A stretch of 64,000 nt of DNA from Burkholderia pyrrocinia (GCF_003330765.1 NZ_CP024902.1:1860001-1924000); one strand, 5' to 3'; positions 44,365 through 53,122 are shown, numbered from the stretch's first letter. A program made the numbers and translations. The notes: generated by a model from the letters alone, not told the origin.

Positions 44365-46629
44365 ATGAAGAAAGTGGAGCAGAGAAAGATGGAGTGGGCA
44401 ACAGGCACGCGTTTGCGTGCGATCGCAGCCGCGGCGAGCGTGGCGTTCGGTGCGGCAGCAGCGGGGCAGGCAGTGGCCCAGACGGCGCCGGCCGTGAACA
44501 CCGGCGCCGCGGCGTCGGCCAGCAGTGCGCAGAACGCCGCGGCGTCCAGTGCGTCGACCAGCGCACCGAATGGCACGCTGCCGGCGATTACCGTCAATGC
44601 GGCCTCGGAAGGAGACGGCACGGTCGGGCTCGTCGCGAAGCGCAGCAAGACCGGCACCAAGACCGACACGCCGATCAACGAGATCCCGCAGACGATCAAC
44701 GTCGTCACCGCGCAGCAGATCGAGATGACCGGCGCCACCGACGTGAACGCGGCGCTGCGCTACGTGCCGGGCTTCTCGTCGTACGGTTCGGACAACCGTT
44801 CGGACTGGTACGCGGCACTGCGCGGCTTCACGCCGACCGCGTACGTGAACGGGCTGCAGGTGCCGAACACGATCAACCTCGCGAGCTGGCGCGTCGATCC
44901 GTACATGATCGACAGCATCACCGTGCTGCGCGGGCCGACATCGGTGCTGTACGGCGCGGGCGACCCGGGTGCGATCGTCGACGTGCAGACCAAGCTTGCC
45001 GACGGCGAGCGCGTGCGCGAGGCGGGCGTGCAGATCGGCAACTACGCGCGCAAGCAGTTCATGATCGACGTCGGCGACAAGATCGATGCGGACGGCAAGT
45101 ACGCGTACCGGTTCGTCGGCGTCGCGCGCGACGGCAACGCGCTGACCGGCCCGAACAACGACCAGCGCGTCGCGCTCGCGCCGTCGTTCCGCTGGCGCCC
45201 GAATGCGGATACGTCACTGACGCTTTCCGCGACCTACCTGCAGGACTGGGGCGACATCTCGTCGAACTTCCTGCCCGCGCAGGGCACGGTGCTGCCGAAC
45301 CCGAACGGGCAGATCAACAAGGACGTCTACGAGGGCGACGGGAACTTCAACTACTACCGCAAGAAGCAGTGGTCGGTCGGCTATCAGTTCGAGCAGAACC
45401 TGACCCCGGCGTGGACGTTCCGCCAGAACGTGCGCCTGATGCACCTGTCGCTCGACAACGGGTCGGTGTTCGGCAACGGTTTCGTCGAAGGCAGTACGAC
45501 CGACGTGTCGCGCTGGGCCGGCGTGTTCCAGATGAACTACAGCCGCTTCGACATCGACAACAACGTGGAAGGCCGCTTCGCGACGGGCCCGCTCCAGCAC
45601 ACGCTGCTGCTCGGCTTCCATTACAACCGGCAGACCGCGACCGACAGCGAATGGCTCGCCGCGGCGCCGCCGCTGAACATCTACAACCCGGTCTACCTGC
45701 CGGTCACGACGGCCGTGTTCGACCCGGCCTCGACGTTCCGCACCAACACGTACACGACGATGAACACGTTCGGCCTGTACGCGCAGGACCAGATCAAGTG
45801 GAACCGCTGGACGCTGACGCTCGGCGGCCGCGAGGACTGGGTCAACATGCGGATGGACGACCGCGCGGGCGGCACGCAGTCGAAGGCGGACGTCTCGGCG
45901 TTTACCGGCCGCGTCGGCCTCACGTACCAGGGCGATTACGGGCTGTCGCCGTACATCAGCTACGCGACGTCGTTCAATCCGCTGATCGGCGTGAACCTGG
46001 TCGGCGGCGGGCTGCCGCAACCGACGCGCGGCAAGCAGATCGAGGCCGGCCTGCGCTGGCAGCCGCCCGGCAAGAACCTGATGCTGAACGCGGCGATCTA
46101 CCAGATCAACCAGACCAACGGGATCACGCCGGCGCTGCCGGGTCAGGACACGACCGGCACGAAGTCCGTGCAGACGGGCGAAGTGCGTTCGCGCGGGATC
46201 GAGCTGAGCGCGACCGGCAAGGTCACGCCGAACCTGTCGCTGATCGCGTCGTACGTCTATCAGGACGTGAAGAACGTGAAGGCCAACGACGTGTCGCTGA
46301 ACAACTGGCCGGTCGACATTCCGCGTCCGCGTCAGATGGCGTCGCTGTGGGCCGACTGGACGTGGCACACGGGCGCGCTCGCGGGCTTTGGCCTGGGCGG
46401 TGGGGTTCGCTACCAGAGCGCGTCGGCCGGTGCGGCCGACAACTCGCTGACGGTGTCGAGCGTCACGCTGTTCGACGCGGGCGTGCACTACGACACGCGT
46501 AACTGGCGCTTCGCCGTGAATGCGACGAACCTGGCCAACCGCCACTACATCAGCGGTTGCCAGTCGATGAACGTCTGCGTTTTCGGCACCGACCGCACGG
46601 TGATCGCGACCGCGAAATACAACTGGTGA
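44365..46629 (+). CDS. orbA: OrbA, TonB-dependent ferric-ornibactin receptor
   Basis: 754 aa. Signal sequence (AIAAAASVAFGAAAAGQAVAQ), a linker, a possible TonB box (PAITVNA ~75), then the plug (INEIPQTINVVTAQQIEMTG; RGPTSVLYGAGDPGAIVDV) and a 22-strand barrel ending in YNW. The aromatic C-terminal residue is needed for outer-membrane insertion. There is no N-terminal signalling (STN) domain, consistent with OrbS lacking an anti-sigma partner. It resembles FhuE/FpvB-type hydroxamate receptors. It is 20 nt after pvdA, in the same transcript. The start at 44365 is one of two close ATGs (MKKVEQRKM); both give a long positively charged n-region. Confidence 0.93.
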   Translation: MKKVEQRKMEWATGTRLRAIAAAASVAFGAAAAGQAVAQTAPAVNTGAAASASSAQNAAASSASTSAPNGTLPAITVNAASEGDGTVGLVAKRSKTGTKTDTPINEIPQTINVVTAQQIEMTGATDVNAALRYVPGFSSYGSDNRSDWYAALRGFTPTAYVNGLQVPNTINLASWRVDPYMIDSITVLRGPTSVLYGAGDPGAIVDVQTKLADGERVREAGVQIGNYARKQFMIDVGDKIDADGKYAYRFVGVARDGNALTGPNNDQRVALAPSFRWRPNADTSLTLSATYLQDWGDISSNFLPAQGTVLPNPNGQINKDVYEGDGNFNYYRKKQWSVGYQFEQNLTPAWTFRQNVRLMHLSLDNGSVFGNGFVEGSTTDVSRWAGVFQMNYSRFDIDNNVEGRFATGPLQHTLLLGFHYNRQTATDSEWLAAAPPLNIYNPVYLPVTTAVFDPASTFRTNTYTTMNTFGLYAQDQIKWNRWTLTLGGREDWVNMRMDDRAGGTQSKADVSAFTGRVGLTYQGDYGLSPYISYATSFNPLIGVNLVGGGLPQPTRGKQIEAGLRWQPPGKNLMLNAAIYQINQTNGITPALPGQDTTGTKSVQTGEVRSRGIELSATGKVTPNLSLIASYVYQDVKNVKANDVSLNNWPVDIPRPRQMASLWADWTWHTGALAGFGLGGGVRYQSASAGAADNSLTVSSVTLFDAGVHYDTRNWRFAVNATNLANRHYISGCQSMNVCVFGTDRTVIATAKYNW

Positions 46630-46715
46630 CGTTGCGCGCCGCGGCTCGCCGGCGGGCCTTCGTGGCCGGCGCGGGCCGGCTGCGGCGCCTTCGTCCGCTT
46701 TTCCACGACGCATCC

Positions 46716-47555
46716 ATGCCGAAGAAAAATCTCGTCTACATCCAGTCGCTGCGCAACGGTGCGGCCGATCGTGCCGGCCAGCCGGTCGCTTATCAGGGCG
46801 GCACGCGCTACATGAAGGCGCCGCTCGAATTCCTCGTCGAGCGCCTGAACGACTCGCCGCTCGGCGAGCGCTACACGCTCAGGGGCGTGATCGTCGACGA
46901 CGACGACGGTTCGCCGGCCGACCGTGCGAAGGTCGCCGATTACGGCTTCGCGCGCACGCCGGGCCGCCCGTGGATCCTGCCGGACGGGTTGACGGTGCAC
47001 GGCCGGCCGGTCGACGAACTGTTCTGTTCGATTCCGTCGACGTACCGGCGGCTGCCGCGCGACGCGAGCGAGCGCATGGCCGGCAAACAGGCGTTCGAGC
47101 GCCGCGTGCTCGAGCGCCTGCTCGAGCTCGACGCCGACGTCGTCGTGCTCGACGGGCTGCTCGTGATCCTCGACGAACTCGTGCGGCCCGGCGCGCGCTT
47201 TCACCGGCGCATCGCCAACATCCACCCGGGCATCACGGCCGACGATTCGCCGTACCAGCGGCGCGGCGCGTGGGCGACGCTCGACGCGCTGCATGGCGCG
47301 CGCGGTGAGCGGGTCGACTGGGCGAGCGGCGCGACGTCGTCCGTGGCGCCCGTGACGATGACGGGCGCCTCGTTCCACTACGTCGACAACGGCATCGATT
47401 CCGGCGAGGTGATCTGCGACGTGCTCGACACGCCGATCGCGCCGGACGACACGATTCTCGAACTGCGCTGGAACAACTTCCAGCGCAGCCTGTTTCCGGC
47501 GCTCGAGCGGGGGCTTCACGTCCTCGCCGACCGCCACGACACGGGAGCACTGTGA
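46716..47555 (+). CDS. pvdF: PvdF, N5-hydroxyornithine formyltransferase
   Basis: 279 aa, GART/formyltransferase family. Catalytic pattern: RIANIHPGITADDSPYQRRG (Asn-x-His-Pro) and the downstream Asp in HYVDNGIDSGEVI. It uses 10-formyl-tetrahydrofolate to make N5-formyl-N5-hydroxyornithine, the C-terminal Orn of ornibactin loaded by OrbJ. ATG 46716 (MPKKNLVYIQSLRNG) is the conserved start; upstream in-frame codons overlap the receptor gene. The 86-nt gap after orbA shows no clear promoter. Its stop overlaps the orbL ATG by one base. Confidence 0.93.
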   Translation: MPKKNLVYIQSLRNGAADRAGQPVAYQGGTRYMKAPLEFLVERLNDSPLGERYTLRGVIVDDDDGSPADRAKVADYGFARTPGRPWILPDGLTVHGRPVDELFCSIPSTYRRLPRDASERMAGKQAFERRVLERLLELDADVVVLDGLLVILDELVRPGARFHRRIANIHPGITADDSPYQRRGAWATLDALHGARGERVDWASGATSSVAPVTMTGASFHYVDNGIDSGEVICDVLDTPIAPDDTILELRWNNFQRSLFPALERGLHVLADRHDTGAL

Positions 47556-48571
47556 TGGAAGACACGCTGACGAAACCGGCCGGCGCGGCGGACGCCGTCG
47601 AAGGTGAAGTGGCCGCGGCGCTCGATGGCGCCGCACATGACCAGGCGACGCAGGTCGCGGAGCACACGCTCGACGCATGGCATCCCGACGACTCGCCGGA
47701 CTGGCTGCTCGCGGCGTTCGTGCCGTTGTTCAATACCGACACGCGGTACGACGCGGCGACGATCTCGGTGCCGCTCGGCGGCGCCAGTGCGGCGGCCGTC
47801 GCGTCATACGTGGCGCGAGCAGTGCGCGAGGGCGTGATCGACGGCGCGCAAGTCGCGGGCGACACGCTGCGGCTCACCGTGTCGCGCACGACGTTCTGGC
47901 AGAACCCGCGGCCGTGGCTGAAGGCGCCCGCATCGGGCGGCATGCCGCTGCGCTACGCGATCACGAACGGCCACCGGCACCCGGTGCGGCCGCCGTCTCC
48001 GGCCGGCGAAGTCTACGCACGCTACATGCCGCAGGTGGGGATGACGTTCAGCCTGCGCACCGTCGACATCGACGCGCACGCGGACCTGTTCAGCGGCTGG
48101 ATGAATCTCGACCGCGTCGCGCATTTCTGGGACCAGCGCGGCACGCGCGACGAGCATGCGGCATATCTCGCCGAGCGGCTCGACGATCCGCACATGCACC
48201 CGATGATCGGCTATTTCGACGACACGCCGTTCGGCTATTTCGAGTTCTACTGGGCCAAGGAGGACCGTCTCGCGCCGTTCTACGACGCGCACGACTACGA
48301 TCGCGGGCTGCACCTGCTGATCGGCGACTCGCGCTTCCAGAGCGCCGGCAAGCTGCATGCGTGGTGGAGCGGGGTGCTGCACTACATGTTCGTCGACGAA
48401 CCGCGCACGCAGCGGCTTGTCGGCGAGCCGCGCGTCGATCACGTGCGGCACATCGCGTACATGCACCGGCTCGGGTTCTACACGCTGAAGGAATTCGACT
48501 TCCCGCACAAGCGCGCGGCGCTCACCGTGATCGAGCGCGATACCTTCTTCGACACTTTCCGGTTGCCGTGA
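47555..48571 (+). CDS. orbL: OrbL, N5-hydroxyornithine acyltransferase
   Basis: 338 aa, IucB/RhbD-like GNAT family and a paralogue of OrbK. Shared blocks: GEVYARYMPQVGMTFSLRTV, GYFEFYWAKEDRLAPFYD, HDYDRGLHLLIGDSRFQ. It is expected to transfer the 3-hydroxyacyl chain to N5-hydroxyornithine, giving the lipid tail that distinguishes ornibactin variants. ATG 47555 overlaps the pvdF stop (TGATG) behind GGGAG; a GTG at 47552 is adjacent. It is the last gene of the orbI operon. After it the locus changes to toxin-antitoxin genes; the 260-nt gap has GC-rich imperfect repeats but no clear terminator. Confidence 0.88.
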   Translation: MEDTLTKPAGAADAVEGEVAAALDGAAHDQATQVAEHTLDAWHPDDSPDWLLAAFVPLFNTDTRYDAATISVPLGGASAAAVASYVARAVREGVIDGAQVAGDTLRLTVSRTTFWQNPRPWLKAPASGGMPLRYAITNGHRHPVRPPSPAGEVYARYMPQVGMTFSLRTVDIDAHADLFSGWMNLDRVAHFWDQRGTRDEHAAYLAERLDDPHMHPMIGYFDDTPFGYFEFYWAKEDRLAPFYDAHDYDRGLHLLIGDSRFQSAGKLHAWWSGVLHYMFVDEPRTQRLVGEPRVDHVRHIAYMHRLGFYTLKEFDFPHKRAALTVIERDTFFDTFRLP

Positions 48572-48774
48572 CGGGGTGGCACGCGCGGCGCGCCAGGCGA
48601 CGTTCCGCGCGCCACGCGCAGGCTCGCTACCCGCTGCATCGGCCGTCCGGCATATGGACCGCGCGGCCCCGGTCGTGAAGAATGGATCGCTCCTCTTGGC
48701 GATCACAGGTTCACGACATGGCGAAAACACCCGCGGCAGCGTGGGGCACGACCCCCCGCTTGCACACGCCGATA

Positions 48775-48802
48775 TTGACATATGCCAGCATATGCATAAA
48801 AT
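48775..48802 (+). promoter_or_regulatory. vapBC promoter with palindromic operator
   Basis: TTGACA (48775-48780), 16 nt, TAAAAT (48797-48802). The spacer contains the inverted repeat CATATG-CCAG-CATATG (48779-48794). A VapB or VapBC dimer bound there would block RNA polymerase, the usual autoregulation of type II modules. GGAG at 48822-48825 serves the ATG at 48832. Confidence 0.8.
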
Positions 48803-48831
48803 GGGCGCATCGTAGTCCCGTGGAGTGGCTT

Positions 48832-49095
48832 ATGCGCACCGTTTCCATTTTCAAGAACGCCCGTAACCAGGCGATCCGCATCCCGAAGGACATGGAGTTC
48901 GAAGGAGTGACGGAGCTCGAGATCCGTCGCGAGGGCGATACGCTGCTGCTGCGCCCGGTGCGTCCCACGTGGACCTCGTTCGCGAACGAGCCGCTGGCCG
49001 ACGCCGATTTCCTCGCCGATCGCCCGGCCGTCGTCGAAGCCGGCCGCTTCGACCTGTCCGGCAGCGATGGCACACCGACGGAGTCCGGCCGGTGA
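48832..49095 (+). CDS. vapB: VapB-type antitoxin (AbrB/SpoVT fold)
   Basis: 87 aa. The N-terminal swapped-hairpin DNA-binding domain MRTVSIFKNARNQAIRIPKD...LEIRREGDTLLLRPVR is typical of VapB/MazE antitoxins. The C-terminal acidic/aromatic tail (TWTSFANEPLADADFLADRP) is the part that wraps the toxin. ATG at 48832 has GGAG 6 nt upstream; an open frame extends upstream but crosses the promoter. Its stop overlaps the toxin's GTG start by 4 nt, giving coupled synthesis in the order antitoxin, then toxin. It is expected to bind the palindrome at 48779-48794. Confidence 0.9.
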   Translation: MRTVSIFKNARNQAIRIPKDMEFEGVTELEIRREGDTLLLRPVRPTWTSFANEPLADADFLADRPAVVEAGRFDLSGSDGTPTESGR

Positions 49096-49508
49096 CCACG
49101 CTCTACATGCTCGATACGAACATCTGTTCGTTCATCATGCGCGAGCGGCCGCCGGTGGTCCTGTCGCGGTTGCAATCCTGCGTCAATGCGCAGCACCGGA
49201 TCGTCGTATCGGCAATTACCTATGCCGAGATGCGGTTCGGTGCGGTCGGCAAGAAGGCATCGCCGAAGCATGCGGAACTCGTGACGGCCTTTGTCTCGCG
49301 GCTGGACGGCGTGCTGTCGTGGGATACGGCGGCCGTGGACGCGACGGCCGCGATTCGCGCCGATCTCGCCGCGCGCGGCACGCCGATCGGCGCAAACGAC
49401 GCGTCGATCGCCGGGCATGCGATCGCGGCCGGCGCGGTGCTCGTGACGAACAACGGTCGGGAATTCGGCCGTGTCGCGGGGCTGTCGCTCGAGGACTGGG
49501 CGGCCTGA
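49092..49508 (+). CDS. vapC: VapC toxin, PIN-domain ribonuclease
   Basis: 138 aa. PIN-domain acidic residues are visible: Asp in YMLDTNICSFIM (residue 8), Glu in ITYAEMRFG, and Asp residues in GTPIGANDASIAGHA, with the C-terminal LVTNNGREFGRVAGLSLEDW. These form the Mg2+ site of an endoribonuclease; VapC proteins typically cut initiator tRNA or the rRNA loop, and the target here is unknown. GTG start at 49092 overlaps the vapB stop. All catalytic residues are kept, so the toxin is probably active and held by VapB. Confidence 0.92.
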   Translation: MTTLYMLDTNICSFIMRERPPVVLSRLQSCVNAQHRIVVSAITYAEMRFGAVGKKASPKHAELVTAFVSRLDGVLSWDTAAVDATAAIRADLAARGTPIGANDASIAGHAIAAGAVLVTNNGREFGRVAGLSLEDWAA

Positions 49509-49551
49509 GCACGGCGAAAGCGCGATGGCGCAGCTGTTCCGCAGCGGCGCA

Positions 49552-50457
49552 TCACACAGGTGGGGAGGGCGGATCGGCGAGGAATGCGTTGCGGAACGCG
49601 TCGAGATACCGGTCGGCTTCGTCGCTGAATTCACCCGGCAACAGCGCGAACGCGCGTGCCAGCAGATCCTGGCCGAGCGTCGCGTAAGTCGCTTCGTCGG
49701 ACAACAGCGCGCGGATGGCGTCGCGCGTTTGCGGCGAAGCAATCCGTTTCGCATCTCGCGCGAGCAGCGCGGCGGCGGCGAGACCCGGCTGGAACGCATG
49801 CGTCTCGAGCAAGTCCGGCGCGGCATCCCAGATGCGTTCGCGATTGCCGGTGTCGTGAAAATTCCGCAGCAGGAACAGCAGGTCATACGCGTCGCTGTTC
49901 TGGCGCGCGCGCCGGTCCTTCCATGCGAGCAACTTCAGCAGCGCGAGCGCCGGCAGGCTGGCCACCGGCACCACGGTGCGTGCGTCGATCGACACCGGCT
50001 GCGCCGTGTCGACCGCTTCCCGGAACCCGAGCACGTTCAGCACGAAATCGCCGCCCGGCGGCCACGCGATCTCGCCCGGCGGCGTTTCGAGCGGCCCGAA
50101 CGGCACGAGATCGAGCTCGGTGCGAAAACCGTGCGTTCCGCTTTCGAATAGTAGTTTCTGCTGCTGTTTCGGCGCGCGCGTGAATTGCCCGGTCGCGACG
50201 AGCGCATCGACGAGCTGCTCGTGAAACGGCCAGCTCACCGCGCACACCGCGACGTCGACGTCCCGCGTCGCGCGCACCGGCCGGATGCCGTATACGTGCC
50301 ACATCAGGATGTCGCGCGCGGTTGCGCCGGCGACGACGAAGGCTGCATCGAGGCGCGCGCAGGCCATGCTGACCGCTTGCAGCAGCGCGACCGCCGCCGG
50401 CTCGAGCGGCCGGCGTGCATCGACTTCAAGCGGGCGGGTGGGCGAGGTATCGGTCAT
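49552..50457 (-). CDS. AbiEii/AbiGii-type nucleotidyltransferase toxin-like protein
   Basis: 301 aa. The nucleotidyltransferase core is visible: FVVAGATARDILMWH and ATRDVDVAVCAV (metal-binding D-x-D), then a distal acidic strand (TELDLVPFG) and a region with ALLKLLAWKDR, as in the MNT/AbiEii superfamily. The adjacent upstream gene on the same strand is a winged-helix AbiEi-like protein, the normal partner. In known type IV modules the AbiEii protein is a toxin that modifies RNA with nucleotides and AbiEi represses the promoter. ATG 50457 is preferred over a TTG at 50478; it overlaps the partner gene by 32 nt. Activity and phage phenotype are not shown. Confidence 0.78.
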   Translation of the reverse strand: MTDTSPTRPLEVDARRPLEPAAVALLQAVSMACARLDAAFVVAGATARDILMWHVYGIRPVRATRDVDVAVCAVSWPFHEQLVDALVATGQFTRAPKQQQKLLFESGTHGFRTELDLVPFGPLETPPGEIAWPPGGDFVLNVLGFREAVDTAQPVSIDARTVVPVASLPALALLKLLAWKDRRARQNSDAYDLLFLLRNFHDTGNRERIWDAAPDLLETHAFQPGLAAAALLARDAKRIASPQTRDAIRALLSDEATYATLGQDLLARAFALLPGEFSDEADRYLDAFRNAFLADPPSPPV

Positions 50458-51499
50458 GGATCCGTTCGGCGGCGGCAAGATTGCGGCTGTCCCCGGACGA
50501 GACGAGATCCGCGTAGATCAGGAGCGGCGGCACGAGCGGCACATCCTGCTCGTGCCAGTCGAGCACAGGCGAGCGCGGCCAGAACGCTTCGAGGATCTCG
50601 ACGTCGCCGCGATCGTCCGGACGCAGGCGGGCCTGGAGCAGCAGGCGGTTCGGCACCGTGCCGTGCGTATAGACGGTGATCGCGGCCGGCTTCAGATCGT
50701 GCGTCAGCAGGTCGGCCGCCGGCTCACCGCCGAGCCGCGCGTCGAATGCCGCGAAATCGAACCCGCGCCACCAGTCGGGCGCGAGGCCGGCAAACCGCCG
50801 GCTCGGCAGTTTCGCGCGCAAGCGGCTCGGGTACAGCGCGACCCATTCCTGCACGAAGCGCGGCCAGTCGGGAATCAGGCGCTCGCCGTTGCGGCGTCGC
50901 CCGACGAGGCCGCGCTCGATCAGATCGTCCATCGCGAGATTGACCGTGCCGAGCGCGACACCCGATGCGGCGGCAATCCCCCGATACGGCTGCGCGACGA
51001 GGCCTGGCTGCGTCGCGAGTGCGAACATCACGGCGAGCCCCTTCGGCGTCGTCGCGCGCGACGCCTGCCGACGTGGTGCGCGTGCGGGCTTCGGCCGGCC
51101 CGCGATCAGCACGGTGGCCTCCGGCTGAATCAGGCATGTGTTGCCGGCGGTATCGAGAAACGGGATGCCCTGGTCGGTCAGGCCGGCGGCCAGTTCGGCC
51201 GAAAGATGCGGCGCGACCAGCATCAGCGGCCGCTCGCCGGGCTTCGGGGTTCCGCCGCCGCGGCGGCGCAATTCCGCGAGCGCGCCCGCCAGCGATTCGA
51301 CGCGCAGGCTCACGGCGACCGGCATCTCGAATGCCTGCCCGGCAACGTCGAAGCGGATCATCGCGTCGGCACGCGCGTTGTACGCGGCCGGTACGCGCAC
51401 GGGCCGCGCCTTGAAGCGCCGGGTCGCGCGTTCGAACGCGGCGCAGGCTTCGTCGAGCACGTGCTGTTCCGACCTCGGGAGGGTGGCATTCTCGGGCAT
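50426..51499 (-). CDS. AbiEi-like winged-helix antitoxin/transcriptional regulator
   Basis: 357 aa from ATG 51499 (MPENATLPRSEQHVLDEAC). A longer in-frame start at 51697 would cross the promoter palindrome and is rejected. The middle region has a helix-turn-helix (GIAAASGVALGTVNLAMDDLIERGLVG, ~185-215) followed by RRNGERLIPDWPRFVQEWV. The C-terminal domain includes GGEPAADLLTHDLKPAAITV, the fold seen in AbiEi-family C-terminal domains. It overlaps the nucleotidyltransferase gene by 32 nt. In the AbiE family this protein is the antitoxin and binds inverted repeats in its own promoter; exactly such repeats lie at 51513-51569. Confidence 0.78.
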   Translation of the reverse strand: MPENATLPRSEQHVLDEACAAFERATRRFKARPVRVPAAYNARADAMIRFDVAGQAFEMPVAVSLRVESLAGALAELRRRGGGTPKPGERPLMLVAPHLSAELAAGLTDQGIPFLDTAGNTCLIQPEATVLIAGRPKPARAPRRQASRATTPKGLAVMFALATQPGLVAQPYRGIAAASGVALGTVNLAMDDLIERGLVGRRRNGERLIPDWPRFVQEWVALYPSRLRAKLPSRRFAGLAPDWWRGFDFAAFDARLGGEPAADLLTHDLKPAAITVYTHGTVPNRLLLQARLRPDDRGDVEILEAFWPRSPVLDWHEQDVPLVPPLLIYADLVSSGDSRNLAAAERIHDRYLAHPPA

Positions 51500-51512
51500 C
51501 AGAGCGGATCGC

Positions 51513-51569
51513 TTGTTCACTTTTTTGTCAGCGTACACAAAAAATGTACGTGCGTCAAAAAATGAACAA
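51513..51569 (-). promoter_or_regulatory. 57-bp nested near-palindrome at the AbiE-like promoter
   Basis: Outer arms TTGTTCACTTTTTTG (51513-51527) and CAAAAAATGAACAA (51556-51569) are near-perfect inverse repeats. Inside is the perfect pair CGTACA-7 nt-TGTACG (51532-51550). On the minus strand, TTGACG and TACGCT with 17-nt spacing lie within it, giving a likely promoter for the regulator gene at 51499. Repeat-based autoregulation by the AbiEi partner is inferred. The low GC content stands out against the flanks. Confidence 0.75.
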
Positions 51570-51842
51570 TCTTTCACAAGCCTTTGATGTATAGGAAGTA
51601 TTCCGAATACTTCAGCGACAGCCAATAGATCCTCCTCACTTGGGAAATCGATGTCGAACAGGCAGTTTCGCGCATGCCGATCGCGCGAGGCAGTCATCCG
51701 GATGGCCGGTTTCCGTCTGTCCGTGCATCACGTTCGCCCGGCAACTGAAGGTTGTCTCAGCGACGACTTTCCGTCTGCCCGGTTGCCGTTGAACCGACTA
51801 TCCTTGCCTGCACCTTCCCCGCAGAACACAGGAGACGACACC

Positions 51843-53006
51843 GTGACGCACAGCGTGATCCCCGCAGGCCTCGCCGATGAAATGATCCAGATCCGGCACC
51901 GCATCCATGCCCATCCCGAGCTGGGCTTCGAGGAATTCGCGACGAGCGATCTCGTCGCGGAGCAGTTGCAGTCGTGGGGCTATACGGTGCATCGCGGGCT
52001 CGGCGGCACGGGCGTCGTCGCGCAGTTGAAGATCGGCAACGGCGCGCAGCGTCTCGGCCTGCGCGCGGACATGGACGCGCTGCCGATCCACGAGGCAACC
52101 GGCCTGCCGTACCAGAGCACGATCGCAGGCAAGATGCACGCGTGCGGCCACGACGGCCACACCGCGATGCTGCTCGCGGCCGCGAAGCATCTCGCCCGCG
52201 AGCGGCGCTTCTCGGGCACGCTGAACCTGATCTTCCAGCCGGCCGAGGAAGGGCTCGGCGGCGCGAAGAAGATGCTCGACGAAGGGCTGTTCGAGTTGTT
52301 CCCGTGCGACGCGATCTTCGCGATGCACAACATGCCGGGCTTTCCGACCGGCAAGTTCGGCTTCCTGCCGGGGCCGTTCATGGCGTCGTCGGATACCGTG
52401 ATCATCGACGTGCAGGGCCGCGGCGGCCACGGTGCGGTGCCGCACAAGGCGATCGACTCGGTCGTCGTCTGCGCGCAGATCGTCATTGCGCTGCAGACGA
52501 TCGTGTCGCGCAACGTGTCGCCGCTCGACATGGCGATCGTCACGGTCGGCGCGATCCATGCGGGCGAAGCGCCGAACGTGATTCCCGATCGCGCGCAGAT
52601 GCGCCTGTCCGTGCGCGCGCTGAAGCCCGAGGTACGCGTCCTGCTCGAGACGCGCATCAAGGAAGTCGTGCATGCGCAGGCGGCCGTGTTCGGCGCGACC
52701 GCGACGATCGACTACCAGCGCCGCTACCCGGTGCTCGTCAACGATGCGGAGATGACCGCGTTCGCGCGTAGCGTCGCGCGCGAGTGGGTGGGCGATGCGA
52801 ACCTGATCGACGGCATGGTGCCGCTCACCGGCAGCGAGGATTTCGCGTTCCTGCTTGAAAAGCGGCCGGGCTGCTACCTGATCATCGGCAACGGCGACGG
52901 GGAAGGCGGCTGCATGGTGCACAACCCCGGCTACGATTTCAACGACGCGGCGCTGCCGACGGGTGCGTCGTACTGGGTCAAGCTGGCCGAGGCGTTCCTG
53001 GTGTGA
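51843..53006 (+). CDS. M20-family amidohydrolase (hippurate hydrolase / N-acyl amino acid hydrolase type)
   Basis: 387 aa. The dinuclear-metal pattern is visible: HAHPELGFEE, RADMDALPI, MHACGHDGHTAMLL (catalytic site near residue 98), FQPAEEGLGGAKKML, and the C-terminal TGSEDFAFLLEKRPG. Related enzymes cleave N-acyl or N-benzoyl amino acids or act on dipeptides; the natural substrate here is unknown. GTG 51843 has AGGAGA upstream at 51830-51835; upstream in-frame codons lack family similarity. It sits alone between the AbiE-like module and the parD locus, with no shared operon evident. Confidence 0.88.
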   Translation: MTHSVIPAGLADEMIQIRHRIHAHPELGFEEFATSDLVAEQLQSWGYTVHRGLGGTGVVAQLKIGNGAQRLGLRADMDALPIHEATGLPYQSTIAGKMHACGHDGHTAMLLAAAKHLARERRFSGTLNLIFQPAEEGLGGAKKMLDEGLFELFPCDAIFAMHNMPGFPTGKFGFLPGPFMASSDTVIIDVQGRGGHGAVPHKAIDSVVVCAQIVIALQTIVSRNVSPLDMAIVTVGAIHAGEAPNVIPDRAQMRLSVRALKPEVRVLLETRIKEVVHAQAAVFGATATIDYQRRYPVLVNDAEMTAFARSVAREWVGDANLIDGMVPLTGSEDFAFLLEKRPGCYLIIGNGDGEGGCMVHNPGYDFNDAALPTGASYWVKLAEAFLV

Positions 53007-53076
53007 CGGAGAGGGCGACGTATGCGGCGCGGGGCCGGACATCGACGAGGTTGCCGGAGCGGCCGAATGAGAAATG

Positions 53077-53095
53077 TACCAAATTTTGGTATAGG
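53077..53095 (+). promoter_or_regulatory. parD promoter with palindromic operator
   Basis: TACCAAA-T-TTTGGTA (53077-53091) is a perfect 15-nt inverted repeat. A TATAGG -10-like element overlaps its right end (53090-53095). No good -35 is seen. ParD (or ParDE) binding would repress the transcript starting just upstream of the ATG at 53123; CGGAGG lies at 53111-53116. Confidence 0.68.
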
Positions 53096-53122
53096 GTGGT
53101 CGCCTTGAAACGGAGGTGGCTC

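Noticed and set aside
51500..51697. N-terminal extension of the AbiEi-like protein from an upstream start
   Set aside because: It would translate through the large promoter palindrome and gives residues unlike the family; ATG 51499 is better.
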